Positions 16,355 to 24,294 of a stretch of 64,000 nucleotides of DNA are shown here, one piece after another (within the stretch, counting starts at the first letter, position 1; each line of letters opens with the position of its first letter). The notes under the pieces were generated by a model. The model was not told the origin of the DNA. It did no database searches and worked only from the letters and a program-made list of their open reading frames with translations. The position numbers and the translations under genes are program-made. The stretch comes from CAZEKB01 sp964512225 (GTDB lineage Bacteria; Myxococcota_A; UBA796; UBA9615): the NCBI GenBank assembly GCA_964512225.1, contig CAZEKB010000008.1, positions 35,002-99,001 on the forward strand. The letters run 5' to 3'.

Positions 16355-17803
16355 TCAGCCCTCTCGGCGGCGGCGCGAGGGGGCCGCGAGGAGGAGCAGC
16401 AGGGCGATCGCGCCGCCCGCCGGCTCGGCGGCCACGCTGGAGAAGCACGAGCAGCCGTTGCGCGCGGTGCCGCCGCCGCCGCCACCCGCGTCGTCGTCGT
16501 CGTCGTCGTCGGTCGCGTCGTCGTCGTCGGTGCCGTCGTCGTCGTCGGTCGCGTCGTCGTCGTCGCCCACGTCCGGGGCGTCCCAGTCCACGGTGAACTG
16601 GTAGTCCGTGGTCGCGCCGTCCCAGCAGGCGATCCACACGTACAGGCGGCCTCCGGCGGCCGCGGAGTCCACGGCGGGACCGGACAGGTCGGGGTCGTCG
16701 TTGTAGGCGATCGTGGTGTCGCTGGTCGTATCCCAGACGTAGAAGTCGACGTCCGAGTTGGACCCCGTCCAGTCGAGCACGAAGTCGGCGTCGTCGCTGC
16801 ACGGGAAGTCGATGACGAACCAGTCTCGGTCGGCCGAGTAGGTCTCGCCGTTGTTCCCGCAGGAGATGGTGCCCTCGATCGTGAAGTCGCCGGGGCCCGG
16901 CTCGTCCCACCAGTTCACGTCGGACTCGTTGACCCAGTCGTTGGGCTCGGACTCGCTGGTGACGGTGGGGGGACCCGCGCAGCCGTCGCCCGGGGCCACG
17001 TCGTCGTCGTCGGTCGCGTCGTCGTCGTCGGTCGCGTCGTCGTCGTCGGTCGCGTCGTCGTCGTCGCCGGGGGTCCCGCCGCAGAAGCCGCCGTTGCAGC
17101 TCACGCCGCACTCGCAGTACTTGCTCGACGTGCAGGACGTCCCGCCCGACGGATACAGGGTGCAGACGCCGTCGGTGTCGTCGCAGGTGAGGTCCCGCTC
17201 GTCGATGCCGCCCATGTAGGACGAAGTCAGCGTCGACCCCGAGTAGTTGGAGTGATCGAGCCCCAGCCAGTGCCCCACCTCGTGGGTCAGCACCGACTGC
17301 AGGTCGCTCTCGCTCCACCAGCTGGGGTTCCCGGTGATCCACGTGGGGGCCTGCCCGCTCACGCTGTACCCGTTCACGATGATGTCCGCGCCCGAGCGGT
17401 AGCACGTGCCGTCGCTCCAGCTGCTCGTGATCCCGAAGGTGATCGCGAGGGTCGACGTGCCCCAGTTCGAGTACCAGATGTTCTCGTAGAACCCGACGAC
17501 GTGTGCGCTGTCGCTGCTGTTGTCGGGATCCGCGCTCGAGTTGCTCCCCCGATTCGCGTCGAACTCCGAGCAGCCGGGCACGGACCACTCGTCGAAGGCC
17601 GAGACCATGGCCCCGGTCGACGCCGCGACGCTCAGGTCCGCCGAGGGGAAGTTCGACGCGTACCGCCAGGTCGAGTTCGGGTTGCCCGGGTCCCAGGTCG
17701 CGGCCGAGCCGTTGGGGCAGTAGCCCGACGGGGTCCAGGCGTGGGCCGCCGAGGGGAGCAGCAGGAGCGCGAGGAGGGAGAGGACGACGGCGGCGACGCG
17801 CAT
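16355..17803 (-). CDS. Matrixin-type metalloprotease with acidic linkers and MYXO-CTERM-like tail
   Basis: A 482-residue secreted protease. The ATG at 17803 overlaps the TGA of the upstream gene (TGATG). A signal peptide ends near AAHA (residue 22). The zinc site HEVGHWLGLDH occupies residues 174-184 and is the full M10 matrixin pattern HExxHxxGxxH. A Cys-rich segment (CTSSKYCECGVSCNGGFCGG) and two DDDDAT linkers flank a pre-peptidase-C-like beta domain (about residues 290-400, ESEPNDWV at its start). The C-terminus, GCSCF plus a hydrophobic stretch and SRRRREG, fits a MYXO-CTERM sorting signal, so the mature protein is probably processed and surface-attached. The neighbouring genes for a small exported protein, cytochrome and PHM-like enzyme suggest one exported set. 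Confidence 0.9.
   Translation of the reverse strand: MRVAAVVLSLLALLLLPSAAHAWTPSGYCPNGSAATWDPGNPNSTWRYASNFPSADLSVAASTGAMVSAFDEWSVPGCSEFDANRGSNSSADPDNSSDSAHVVGFYENIWYSNWGTSTLAITFGITSSWSDGTCYRSGADIIVNGYSVSGQAPTWITGNPSWWSESDLQSVLTHEVGHWLGLDHSNYSGSTLTSSYMGGIDERDLTCDDTDGVCTLYPSGGTSCTSSKYCECGVSCNGGFCGGTPGDDDDATDDDDATDDDDATDDDDVAPGDGCAGPPTVTSESEPNDWVNESDVNWWDEPGPGDFTIEGTISCGNNGETYSADRDWFVIDFPCSDDADFVLDWTGSNSDVDFYVWDTTSDTTIAYNDDPDLSGPAVDSAAAGGRLYVWIACWDGATTDYQFTVDWDAPDVGDDDDATDDDDGTDDDDATDDDDDDDAGGGGGGTARNGCSCFSSVAAEPAGGAIALLLLLAAPSRRRREG
16998..17067. repeat. 18-bp coding repeat encoding DDDDAT
   Basis: Three and a half copies of an 18-base unit that encodes Asp-Asp-Asp-Asp-Ala-Thr in the matrixin gene. 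A second, less regular block of the same kind lies at 16489-16565. The same linker type recurs at 62330 and at the right edge of the window. Repeats of this kind expand and contract easily by slippage, always in frame because the unit is a multiple of three. Confidence 0.85.
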
Positions 17804-18372
17804 CACTTCGCCCCCTCGGCGCCGAGCGCCTTCATCGACGCCCGGAACGCGCTCAGGAGGAGCACCGGCTTGACGGGTTCTTCGGTGGGTTGGAGGGCGC
17901 CGTCGGCGTCTCGGGCGAAGAGCCCCCCGAGCTTCGGCCGCGTGAGGCGGGGACCGAGCGGCGACCCCTCGATCGTGTACTTCGACTGCTCCAGCGCCGT
18001 GAGGAACCACGCGCCGTCGGTCTCGCGCAGGAACAGGACGCAGCGCTCGCCGCCCTCGAGCCGGGCGTCGCCGGGGATGTACAGGGTGCGCTCTGCCACC
18101 GTGCCGCCGGACTGGACGATCGTCACCTCACCCGGGGCGGACCCGTAGAGCACCTCGCTCACGCGGACGGTCGTGTGCGTGAAGATGTGCCCGCGGGCCT
18201 CGTCCTCGAACGTGCGCGCGGCGCCGATCTCGGCGACCACGACGGCGGTGCTCAGGCGAGCCTGCTCGGCGTCGGTCAGGTAGAGGACGCTCGTGGCGCT
18301 CGCCGCGACGGCCGCGGAGGCCACTGCTCCGACAACGCAGGCGAGCAGGAGTCTGGGAGTGAACGACGGCAT
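17803..18372 (-). CDS. Exported protein of unknown function preceding the matrixin
   Basis: A 189-residue protein with an N-terminal signal (LLLACVVGAVASAAVAASAT). The ATG at 18372 has GGAG six bases upstream. The mature part has 'TVVVAEIG', 'VRVSEVLYG', 'GEVTIVQSGG', 'ERCVLFLRE' strands, a beta-rich pattern seen in small periplasmic proteins that accompany matrixin-type proteases in Myxococcota, though I cannot name the family. Its stop codon overlaps the matrixin start by one base (TGATG), so the two are translated together and the protein may be an inhibitor, chaperone or delivery partner of the protease (inference). Confidence 0.75.
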   Translation of the reverse strand: MPSFTPRLLLACVVGAVASAAVAASATSVLYLTDAEQARLSTAVVVAEIGAARTFEDEARGHIFTHTTVRVSEVLYGSAPGEVTIVQSGGTVAERTLYIPGDARLEGGERCVLFLRETDGAWFLTALEQSKYTIEGSPLGPRLTRPKLGGLFARDADGALQPTEEPVKPVLLLSAFRASMKALGAEGAK

Positions 18373-18410
18373 GCGGGGCTCCAGGGGCTTCTTTTCGACC
18401 GAGCGGCAGG

Positions 18411-19400
18411 CTACCACCGGATGCTGTGCCGGCGGCCGCTGTCCGGCGGGGTCCAGCGCGGGACGGCGCGCCGGATGGCGGGGCGCGTCACCAGGTGGTC
18501 GTAGATCGCTCCGAGGTCCTCCTCGGTCATCCCGCTGTAGGCGGGCCAGGCCATGAACGAGTTGAACCCGCCGGGCGCGACGTGGTTCGCCCGCACCGCC
18601 TCCGGCGTGGTCCCCCGGAACCGCGCGACGAACACCTCCTTGGTCCACCCCCCGATGCCCGTCTTCAGGTCCGGCGTGATGTTCGGCGCGTAGGCCACCC
18701 CGCCCCCCGGGGGCGGCACGGTGAAGGCGTTGCCGCCCGAGTAGTCCTGCCCCGCGATCGGCCACCCGCCCGCGTCCATCGGGGTGTGGCACCAGCGGCA
18801 CGACGCGATGTTGGCGAGGTAGGCGCCGTAGCCGCGATCGCCCGGGCCGGGGGCGGTGTCCCGGATGATGGGCTTGGCCGGGAAGACGTTGGCGATGTCC
18901 TCGAGCATGCGGTACTTGAGGTCCCGCTCGGGCAGCTCGTGCTCGACGGGCGGCAGCGTGCGCAGGTAGGCGACGATCGCCTCGAGGTCCGCGCGCGCCA
19001 TGTGCCGGTACTGGTTGAACGGCATCGACGGGAAGATGGCGACGCCGTCCTTGTCGAGGCCCCCCGTGATCGCCCGGAAGATCTCCCCGTCGGTCCAGTC
19101 GCCGAGCGCGGCGGGGGTGATGTTCGGGGCGGGCATCACCACGTCGCCGGGGACCTTGTAGATCTCCACGAACGACATCCCCCCGCGGCCGTCCGAGCCC
19201 GGGGCGGCGGGGCCCCCGTAGTGCTCCCACTGGCGGTCGCTGTGGCACTCGATGCAGATCGCCACGTGGTGCGCGAGGTAGCGCCCTCGGGCGACCGTGG
19301 CGGCGTCGTCGGGGACGTCGAGATCGGGCGCGGCGAACCGCGCGGGGGCGGGGCAGCCGACGCACAGGAGCGCCGCGATGGCGGCGGCGAGCGCTCTCAC
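18411..19400 (-). CDS. Dihaem cytochrome c (lipoprotein)
   Basis: A 329-residue exported c-type cytochrome with two haem motifs: CIECH near residue 55 and CRWCH near residue 190. Candidate axial Met residues occur in MPAPNITP, MPFNQYRHM and later segments. The N-terminus (AAAIAALLCVGCPAP) is a lipoprotein signal with Cys at about 16. The overall pattern, including GRYLAHHVAICIECHS, NITPDLKTGIGGWT and a repeat of the 'APNITP' segment around each haem, matches the di- and tri-haem cytochrome subunits associated with alcohol or aldehyde dehydrogenases. No dehydrogenase partner lies nearby; the PHM-like enzyme three genes downstream is a possible electron acceptor (inference). GTG start, six bases after the previous stop. 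Confidence 0.85.
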   Translation of the reverse strand: MRALAAAIAALLCVGCPAPARFAAPDLDVPDDAATVARGRYLAHHVAICIECHSDRQWEHYGGPAAPGSDGRGGMSFVEIYKVPGDVVMPAPNITPAALGDWTDGEIFRAITGGLDKDGVAIFPSMPFNQYRHMARADLEAIVAYLRTLPPVEHELPERDLKYRMLEDIANVFPAKPIIRDTAPGPGDRGYGAYLANIASCRWCHTPMDAGGWPIAGQDYSGGNAFTVPPPGGGVAYAPNITPDLKTGIGGWTKEVFVARFRGTTPEAVRANHVAPGGFNSFMAWPAYSGMTEEDLGAIYDHLVTRPAIRRAVPRWTPPDSGRRHSIRW

Positions 19401-19406
19401 CGGCCG

Positions 19407-19964
19407 CTACTCCTGCTGCACCCAGCCGGTCTCGGTCAGCTGCTGGACGACGGTGAAGTTCTCGTCGTCCTCGGGCGCGATCTTGCGACTCACGCTCCCG
19501 TCCGGCGCGAACGTGTACTTGATCTCCCAGCGGTCGTCCCGGTCGCGGTCGACCTTCGCGCGGTTCACGCCCGCCCCCGGATCGTCCTGGTAGACGTTGA
19601 TCTTCCAGGGCGTGTGCTTGGTCACGTCCTTCACCTTCTTGGACGGGATCGAGCGCCCCTTCCACGCGAGCACCGCCGCGTCGATCGGGTCCAGCGGAGG
19701 CCGGCCGATGTCGCCGATGTCCGCGGGGGGGTCCTCGACCGGCTCCGTCGCCTCGAGGTCTCGGTTCAGCACCACCCCGGGGCGCGCCTCGGAGCCCTCG
19801 CTGGGCGTGGGGTCGGCCCCCATCGGCTCGATGGTGATGGGGTCGCCGCCGTCGGGGGCCGAGGAGTCCGAGGACGTCACGTAGAGGGCCCCGGCGCCGA
19901 AAATCCCCAGGCCTCCGACGATGGTCAGGAACGTCTTCAGCTTCATGTTGCCGGCGAGACCCAT
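19407..19964 (-). CDS. Membrane-anchored protein of unknown function
   Basis: A 185-residue protein with one N-terminal transmembrane helix (TFLTIVGGLGIFGAGALYV) and the rest outside the cytoplasm. A Pro- and acid-rich linker (residues 33-85) leads to a compact domain with KINVYQDDPGAGVNRAKVDR and WEIKYTFAPDGSVSRKI, which looks like a beta-hairpin fold with an Asp-rich loop reminiscent of a calcium site. The ATG at 19964 has GGAGG at good spacing and lies 10 bases after the last radical SAM gene, so it belongs to that operon. It is the nearest exported protein to the three radical SAM genes and therefore one candidate substrate (inference). No peptide-like precursor features were seen. Confidence 0.72.
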   Translation of the reverse strand: MGLAGNMKLKTFLTIVGGLGIFGAGALYVTSSDSSAPDGGDPITIEPMGADPTPSEGSEARPGVVLNRDLEATEPVEDPPADIGDIGRPPLDPIDAAVLAWKGRSIPSKKVKDVTKHTPWKINVYQDDPGAGVNRAKVDRDRDDRWEIKYTFAPDGSVSRKIAPEDDENFTVVQQLTETGWVQQE

Positions 19965-19974
19965 GTCGTCCTCC

Positions 19975-20823
19975 TCACGCCGCGCCCACGCGCTCGGTCG
20001 TGTCGACCATGCCCCGCTCCTGGGGCACGGTGCAGTTGCAGTAGGTGTACCCGCACGCCACCGGATCCACTCGCAGCCGGAACGAGCCGTCGATGAGGTT
20101 CCCGAGGTGCTCCCGACGATACCGACGCGCGGGGTAGCAGCGGTAGGCCTCTCCCCGGTCGTCGACGATCAGGTAGCGGGCGCCCGCCCAGCAGAGCCGG
20201 CCGGAGAAGTCGGGTTCGACCCGCCCCGTGCCGTTGTGGCCGCCCAGCCGGACGAGCGCCTCGCGCTCTTGGGGGGCGTAGTCGATCACGTCCCGGTCCT
20301 GCTTCTCGGGCTGGACCTTCACCCGGACCCCGGCGTCGGCGAACCGGTCGCGGAGGGCCGCGAGGTCCGGGAGGAGCGCGCGGGTGGCGACGCAGGTGAC
20401 GACGAAGCGCCCCGCGTACCGCGCCTGGAACGCTGCCGCTCGGGCGAGGAAGCCGGCCTCGTCGGCGAACTCGGGATGGAACGAGGCCGAGAAGACGCCG
20501 GGGCGGTCCCCGGTCGCGTCGGCGAAGGCGCGCAGCCGGTCGGCCTTCGCCGAGAAGTTGGTCACTACGGACACGCGCACCCCCCCCGCGGCGAGGCCGG
20601 CGACGGTCTCCGCGAAGCGGGGATGCTCGAACGGCTCGCCCCCCGAGAGCTTGACCTCCCAGTCGCCGGGCAGGGCCGCGAACGCGTCGACGAAGCGGGG
20701 GACGTCCTCGGCCCATCGCTTGCGGTCGTCCAGGAACCGCTGCGTGCAGTACGAGCAGCGGTAGTTGCACGTCGTGTTCATGTTCCACGACGCGACGCCT
20801 TCGAGGGGGTAGGGGGGCCTCAC
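19975..20823 (-). CDS. Radical SAM protein A of a paralogous pair
   Basis: A 282-residue radical SAM enzyme. The [4Fe-4S]-SAM motif CNYRCSYC has its three Cys at residues 19, 23 and 26, followed by the KLSGGEP motif that contacts SAM. The C-terminal third holds further Cys: LCWAG, YRCYP and CGYTYCNC (C-x4-C-x-C), a pattern expected for an auxiliary iron-sulfur cluster of SPASM type. The adjoining gene encodes a paralogue with the same Cys layout. GTG start at 20823 overlaps the TGA of that gene (GTGA). Chemistry and substrate are unknown. SPASM-type enzymes usually modify peptides or proteins, but no precursor peptide was found nearby. Confidence 0.85.
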   Translation of the reverse strand: MRPPYPLEGVASWNMNTTCNYRCSYCTQRFLDDRKRWAEDVPRFVDAFAALPGDWEVKLSGGEPFEHPRFAETVAGLAAGGVRVSVVTNFSAKADRLRAFADATGDRPGVFSASFHPEFADEAGFLARAAAFQARYAGRFVVTCVATRALLPDLAALRDRFADAGVRVKVQPEKQDRDVIDYAPQEREALVRLGGHNGTGRVEPDFSGRLCWAGARYLIVDDRGEAYRCYPARRYRREHLGNLIDGSFRLRVDPVACGYTYCNCTVPQERGMVDTTERVGAA

Positions 20824-21674
20824 GCGCTCGCCTCGGCGGGGCCCACGCCCTCGATCATCCCGCGGTTCGCGGGCACGGTGCAGGGGCAGATCGTCCAGGG
20901 GCAGGGCGCGGGCTCCGACCGGCGCGCCACCCTCCCGTCGAAGACGTTGCCCAGGCGGCCCTCACGGTGGCGCTTCGCGGTGCGGCAGGACCACGCGGTG
21001 CCGTCCTTGTCCACGGTGAAGTAGTCGACGCCCGTCCAGCAGATTCGGCCGAGGTAGGAGGGCGCGACGTTCGCGTCCCGGGGTCCCGGCGCGTGGCCCA
21101 CGAGCCCGTCGAGCGCGCCCGGCGCGTAGGCGGCCACCCCGCCGTTCACCTTGTAGAGCTGCGGGAACCAGCGCAGCCCCCGGCCCTCCACGGCCTGCCG
21201 GCAGCGCGCGGCGAGCTCCTCGCGCCCCGGGAGCACGACCTGGTTCACCACGAACCGGACCTCCGGGTCGAGCTGATCGACGAACCAGGCCGCCTTGTCC
21301 GCGAAGCCCTCCGGGTCCACGTACTCGACGTGCAGCGACGCCGAGAAGACGTCGAGGCGCCCTCGCGTGAGGGCCGCGAACCGCATGAGATCGCGGTGGG
21401 TCGCGGACAGGTTGGTCAACACCGAGATCCGGTGCGGGGTCCGCTCCATGAGCCCGGGTACGACCTGCTGCATGAACAGCCGGTGCGCGAACGCCTCGCC
21501 GCCGCTGCACTTGATCTCCCACACGCCGGGCAGCCCCGCGAAGGTGGCGAGCGCCGCGTCGAGCTGCGCCGCGTCCGGGCGCCCGCGGCGGTACTTGCGG
21601 CTCTGGATGCAGTACGTGCAGTCGTAGTTGCACGCGCCCGCGACCTGCCACTCGATCGTGCGGATCCGGCTCAC
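20820..21674 (-). CDS. Radical SAM protein B of a paralogous pair
   Basis: A 284-residue radical SAM enzyme. CNYDCTYC has Cys at residues 15, 19 and 22; KCSGGEA is the SAM-binding motif, carrying an extra Cys. C-terminal Cys match those of the neighbouring paralogue: ICWTG, WSCRT and CPWTICPC (C-x4-C-x-C), followed by TVPANRGM versus TVPQERGM in the sister protein. The two share the segment 'LGN..DG' and the internal 'VFSAS.H.E'. GTG at 21674 overlaps the stop of the SPASM gene upstream, and its own stop overlaps the start of the sister gene, so all three are translationally coupled. A heterodimer or two sequential reactions are possible (inference). Confidence 0.86.
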   Translation of the reverse strand: MSRIRTIEWQVAGACNYDCTYCIQSRKYRRGRPDAAQLDAALATFAGLPGVWEIKCSGGEAFAHRLFMQQVVPGLMERTPHRISVLTNLSATHRDLMRFAALTRGRLDVFSASLHVEYVDPEGFADKAAWFVDQLDPEVRFVVNQVVLPGREELAARCRQAVEGRGLRWFPQLYKVNGGVAAYAPGALDGLVGHAPGPRDANVAPSYLGRICWTGVDYFTVDKDGTAWSCRTAKRHREGRLGNVFDGRVARRSEPAPCPWTICPCTVPANRGMIEGVGPAEASA

Positions 21675-22726
21675 GTCGCGACCTTCGTGCGGGCCGCGGC
21701 CACGCGCTCGGCCCACTTCGCGTTCTGCTCGAACTTCCCGCACCGGGCGCACCCCGCGAAGTACTCGCCGCGCCCGAGCCGGTCCCGCAGCGCCTGCCAG
21801 CGCTCGCCCGCCCACAGCGCCGCGAACGACGCGTCCCTCAGGGACCCGACGCGCACCTCGGTGTTGCAGCAGTACAGGACGTGCTGCTCGGCGGTGATGC
21901 GGGTGTAGACGAAGCCCATCCAGCAGCCGACGCCCTCGATGGGGACCGTCGCCCGGAGATCGCCCCGGGCGGCCCGCAGCTGACGCTCGAACAGATCGAG
22001 GTTGGTGGCGACGCCGAGGTCGCGGGCCGCCTCGCGCGCGGCGGGCACGTCCACGGCAAGCATCCGGTCCCGCTGGGCGGCCGTGATCCCGCACGCCTCC
22101 GTGCCCGCGGCGAGCGACGCGAGCTTGAAGTTGACGCGCGCGGCGCGGAAGCGGCGGCCGAACCGCACCATCGGCACGAGCTCCTCGGCGGTGTCGCGGT
22201 CGATCACCTGGACGTGCTTCGTGCGGACCCCGGCGCGGGCGAGGACCCGGAGGTGGCGGCAGAGCAGGAAGAACTGTTCTTCGGTCCAGCCGGGGTGGAA
22301 CGCCGCGTACGTCGCCGGGGTCACTCCCTGGACCGACGCGAGCACCGTGTCCACGCCGGAGGCCGCGACGCGGTCGATGTCGGCGGCGATGAGGTTGGTC
22401 ATCAGCGTGACGGCGAAGCCGCGCGCGGTCGCCGCGTCGAGGAGGTCGTGGGCGTCCGGGTGCACGAGGGGATCGCCCATGCCCGACAGCACGATCCGGC
22501 GCACGGAGCCGAGCCCCGCGAGCTCGTCCAGCAGCGCCAGCGCGGTCTCGGTGGGCAGGCTCCGTCGCTTCCAGGCCCGGGACCGGGGGACGGTCAGGAG
22601 CGGGGAGTGGTCCCAGCAGGTGACGCAGGCGGCGTTGCAGGCGTTCGTGAGGTCGATGTGCACCGTCTCCGGGCCCACCTCGGGGGTGCCCGAGAGCATG
22701 CCTCGCAGCGCGGCCTCACGCCTCAC
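21671..22726 (-). CDS. Radical SAM/SPASM protein
   Basis: A 351-residue radical SAM enzyme distinct from the two downstream paralogues. CNAACVTC (Cys 30, 34, 37) binds the SAM cluster; VLSGMGDPLVHPD takes the place of the usual GGEP motif (GMGDP), as in many SPASM and tungsten-cofactor-type proteins. The C-terminus carries GCWMGF, YCCNTE and CARCGKF, which fit a SPASM auxiliary cluster. GTG start at 22726 lies 20 bases after the glycosyltransferase stop; a short overlapping ATG frame there is closed after eight codons. The stop overlaps the next gene by four bases (GTGA). Substrate unknown. Confidence 0.87.
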   Translation of the reverse strand: MRREAALRGMLSGTPEVGPETVHIDLTNACNAACVTCWDHSPLLTVPRSRAWKRRSLPTETALALLDELAGLGSVRRIVLSGMGDPLVHPDAHDLLDAATARGFAVTLMTNLIAADIDRVAASGVDTVLASVQGVTPATYAAFHPGWTEEQFFLLCRHLRVLARAGVRTKHVQVIDRDTAEELVPMVRFGRRFRAARVNFKLASLAAGTEACGITAAQRDRMLAVDVPAAREAARDLGVATNLDLFERQLRAARGDLRATVPIEGVGCWMGFVYTRITAEQHVLYCCNTEVRVGSLRDASFAALWAGERWQALRDRLGRGEYFAGCARCGKFEQNAKWAERVAAARTKVAT

Positions 22727-22746
22727 GGTGCCGCTCCGTCATGCGC

Positions 22747-24294
22747 TCACGCCTCCTCACGCGAGGTCACGCCCGGGGCCGTGAGCAGGGCCAGGGCCTC
22801 CACCAGCGGACGCGCCCCTCCGCCCTCGAGGCGGGTGAGATCGGCGACCGCGTCGAAGAGGTCGTCCCGGCCCGCCAGCCAGCGGCCCACGAGGTCGGCG
22901 AACGCCCTCACCGAGAGCGTCCGCTGGGTGGGGACCGCGCGCAGCAGCGACACGGCGCCCATCCAGTCGTCGAAGCCCGCCCAGACGGGGACCAGCGTGG
23001 CGAGGGCGTCGCGCAGGGCGACGGCGTCGGCTGCGGGGAACTTCCGGCCGAGGGCGCGGACGAGGGTGAAGCCGACCTCCGAGGGCACGGCGTGAGCGTC
23101 GCAGAGGTCCAGGAAGGCCCCGATGCCGTCGGCCCCCACCAGCCGGGCGAGGGCGAGGCCCCGGCGCCCGAGGGTGGCGGTGGGGTTGACCGCGGACCCG
23201 GACAGCCGCGCCAGCGCGCGCAGGGCCGAGCCCGTGAGCGACTCGGCGGCCGCCGCTACCCCGTGATCCGGCAGGACGGTCTGCAGCGCGGCCACGGCGG
23301 CGGGGCGCGCCCCGTTCGTGGGGACCAGGGCCCGCGCGGCCCGGGGGTCGCCCGCGTCTTCCAGCAGCCCGGCGACCTCGTCGAGGCTCGCCGCCACGCG
23401 CCCGGCGCCCGCCGCCTCGGCCCGGCGGGCCCGCTCCTCCTGGTCGTCGGCGATGCGCGGCTGGGGGAGGAAGACCGTGGGCACCCCGGCGTACATGAGC
23501 TCGTGGAAGGCGTTGAACCCCGCCGCGGAGACCGCGCGGTCGAAGGCACCGAAGAGCTCGATGGGGACGTACCGATCGATCCAGAGCACGTCGGAGCGCC
23601 GGATCTCGGGGCCCGAGTACAGGGGGCCCGCGCCCACGACGAGGCGTCGACCGGGCCGCCGCAGGCGCTCGATCAGGCGGGGGAGCTGGGCGGGCGCCGC
23701 GACGTCGCCGCCGCCCCCGAGCGTGACGTAGACGGCCTGCTCGTCGTCGCCCAGGCCCAGGGCGTCCCGGGCGGCGTCCCGGGGCAGCAGCTCCTCGCGC
23801 TCCCGCAGCAGGATCGGGGGGAGGGCGTCCGTGGCGGGCTCGAGCACGGTGCCGTACAACGGCAGGAGGGAGGCGTAGGGGTCCGCCGCGGCGAACTCCG
23901 GGCGCACGCGTCGCCGGACGAGGACCCGGGACTTCGCGAGCTCGAGCGAGGCCACCAGCTCCCCGAAGCTGCCGCCCGCGAACGTATCGACGATCAGGAG
24001 GTCGGGCCGCAGCCCCGCGACCGCGTTGAGGACCCAGGATCGGGCCACGGCGAGGTACCGCGACGGCTCCAGGTCCGCGTCCCGGAACATCGCCTTGCTC
24101 GGCATCTTCAGCGACGGCACCCCCTCGCGGCGCGCGAGCGTGTCCGCCTCGGACGACGTGAGGACCCAGGGCTCCACGTGCACGTCGAGCACCGCCCCGA
24201 TGCGGCGGATCCACCGCAGGATCGCGAGCTGGCGGGTCAGGTGGCCCATGCCCCGCCCGTTGATGGCGTAGGACAGGACCGTCACCCGCGTCAC
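22747..24294 (-). CDS. MurG-like (GT28-type) glycosyltransferase with C-terminal extension
   Basis: A 515-residue GT-B fold glycosyltransferase. I start it at the GTG at 24294, which overlaps the previous stop (GTGA) and directly precedes the first strand. The N-terminal glycine loop is INGRGMGHLTRQ. The donor-binding half has VYVTLGGGGDVAAPAQLPRL near residue 210 and the conserved C-terminal block SAAGFNAFHELMYAGVPTVF with PQPRIADDQEERA after it, as in MurG and related nucleotide-sugar transferases. An extra helical segment of about 170 residues follows residue 340 and has no match I recognise. No transmembrane helix. It is placed between an unknown protein and three radical SAM enzymes, so a glycosylated and radically modified product is conceivable (inference). 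Confidence 0.83.
   Translation of the reverse strand: MTRVTVLSYAINGRGMGHLTRQLAILRWIRRIGAVLDVHVEPWVLTSSEADTLARREGVPSLKMPSKAMFRDADLEPSRYLAVARSWVLNAVAGLRPDLLIVDTFAGGSFGELVASLELAKSRVLVRRRVRPEFAAADPYASLLPLYGTVLEPATDALPPILLREREELLPRDAARDALGLGDDEQAVYVTLGGGGDVAAPAQLPRLIERLRRPGRRLVVGAGPLYSGPEIRRSDVLWIDRYVPIELFGAFDRAVSAAGFNAFHELMYAGVPTVFLPQPRIADDQEERARRAEAAGAGRVAASLDEVAGLLEDAGDPRAARALVPTNGARPAAVAALQTVLPDHGVAAAAESLTGSALRALARLSGSAVNPTATLGRRGLALARLVGADGIGAFLDLCDAHAVPSEVGFTLVRALGRKFPAADAVALRDALATLVPVWAGFDDWMGAVSLLRAVPTQRTLSVRAFADLVGRWLAGRDDLFDAVADLTRLEGGGARPLVEALALLTAPGVTSREEA

Noticed and set aside
16489..17067. Regular short repeats as a possible CRISPR array
   Set aside because: Units are 18 bases, contiguous without spacers, in frame in a protease gene, and encode an acidic linker.
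19407..19964. The anchored 185-residue protein as a RiPP precursor for the radical SAM enzymes
   Set aside because: It is too long, has a transmembrane helix and no Cys- or repeat-rich core; it remains only a possible protein substrate.
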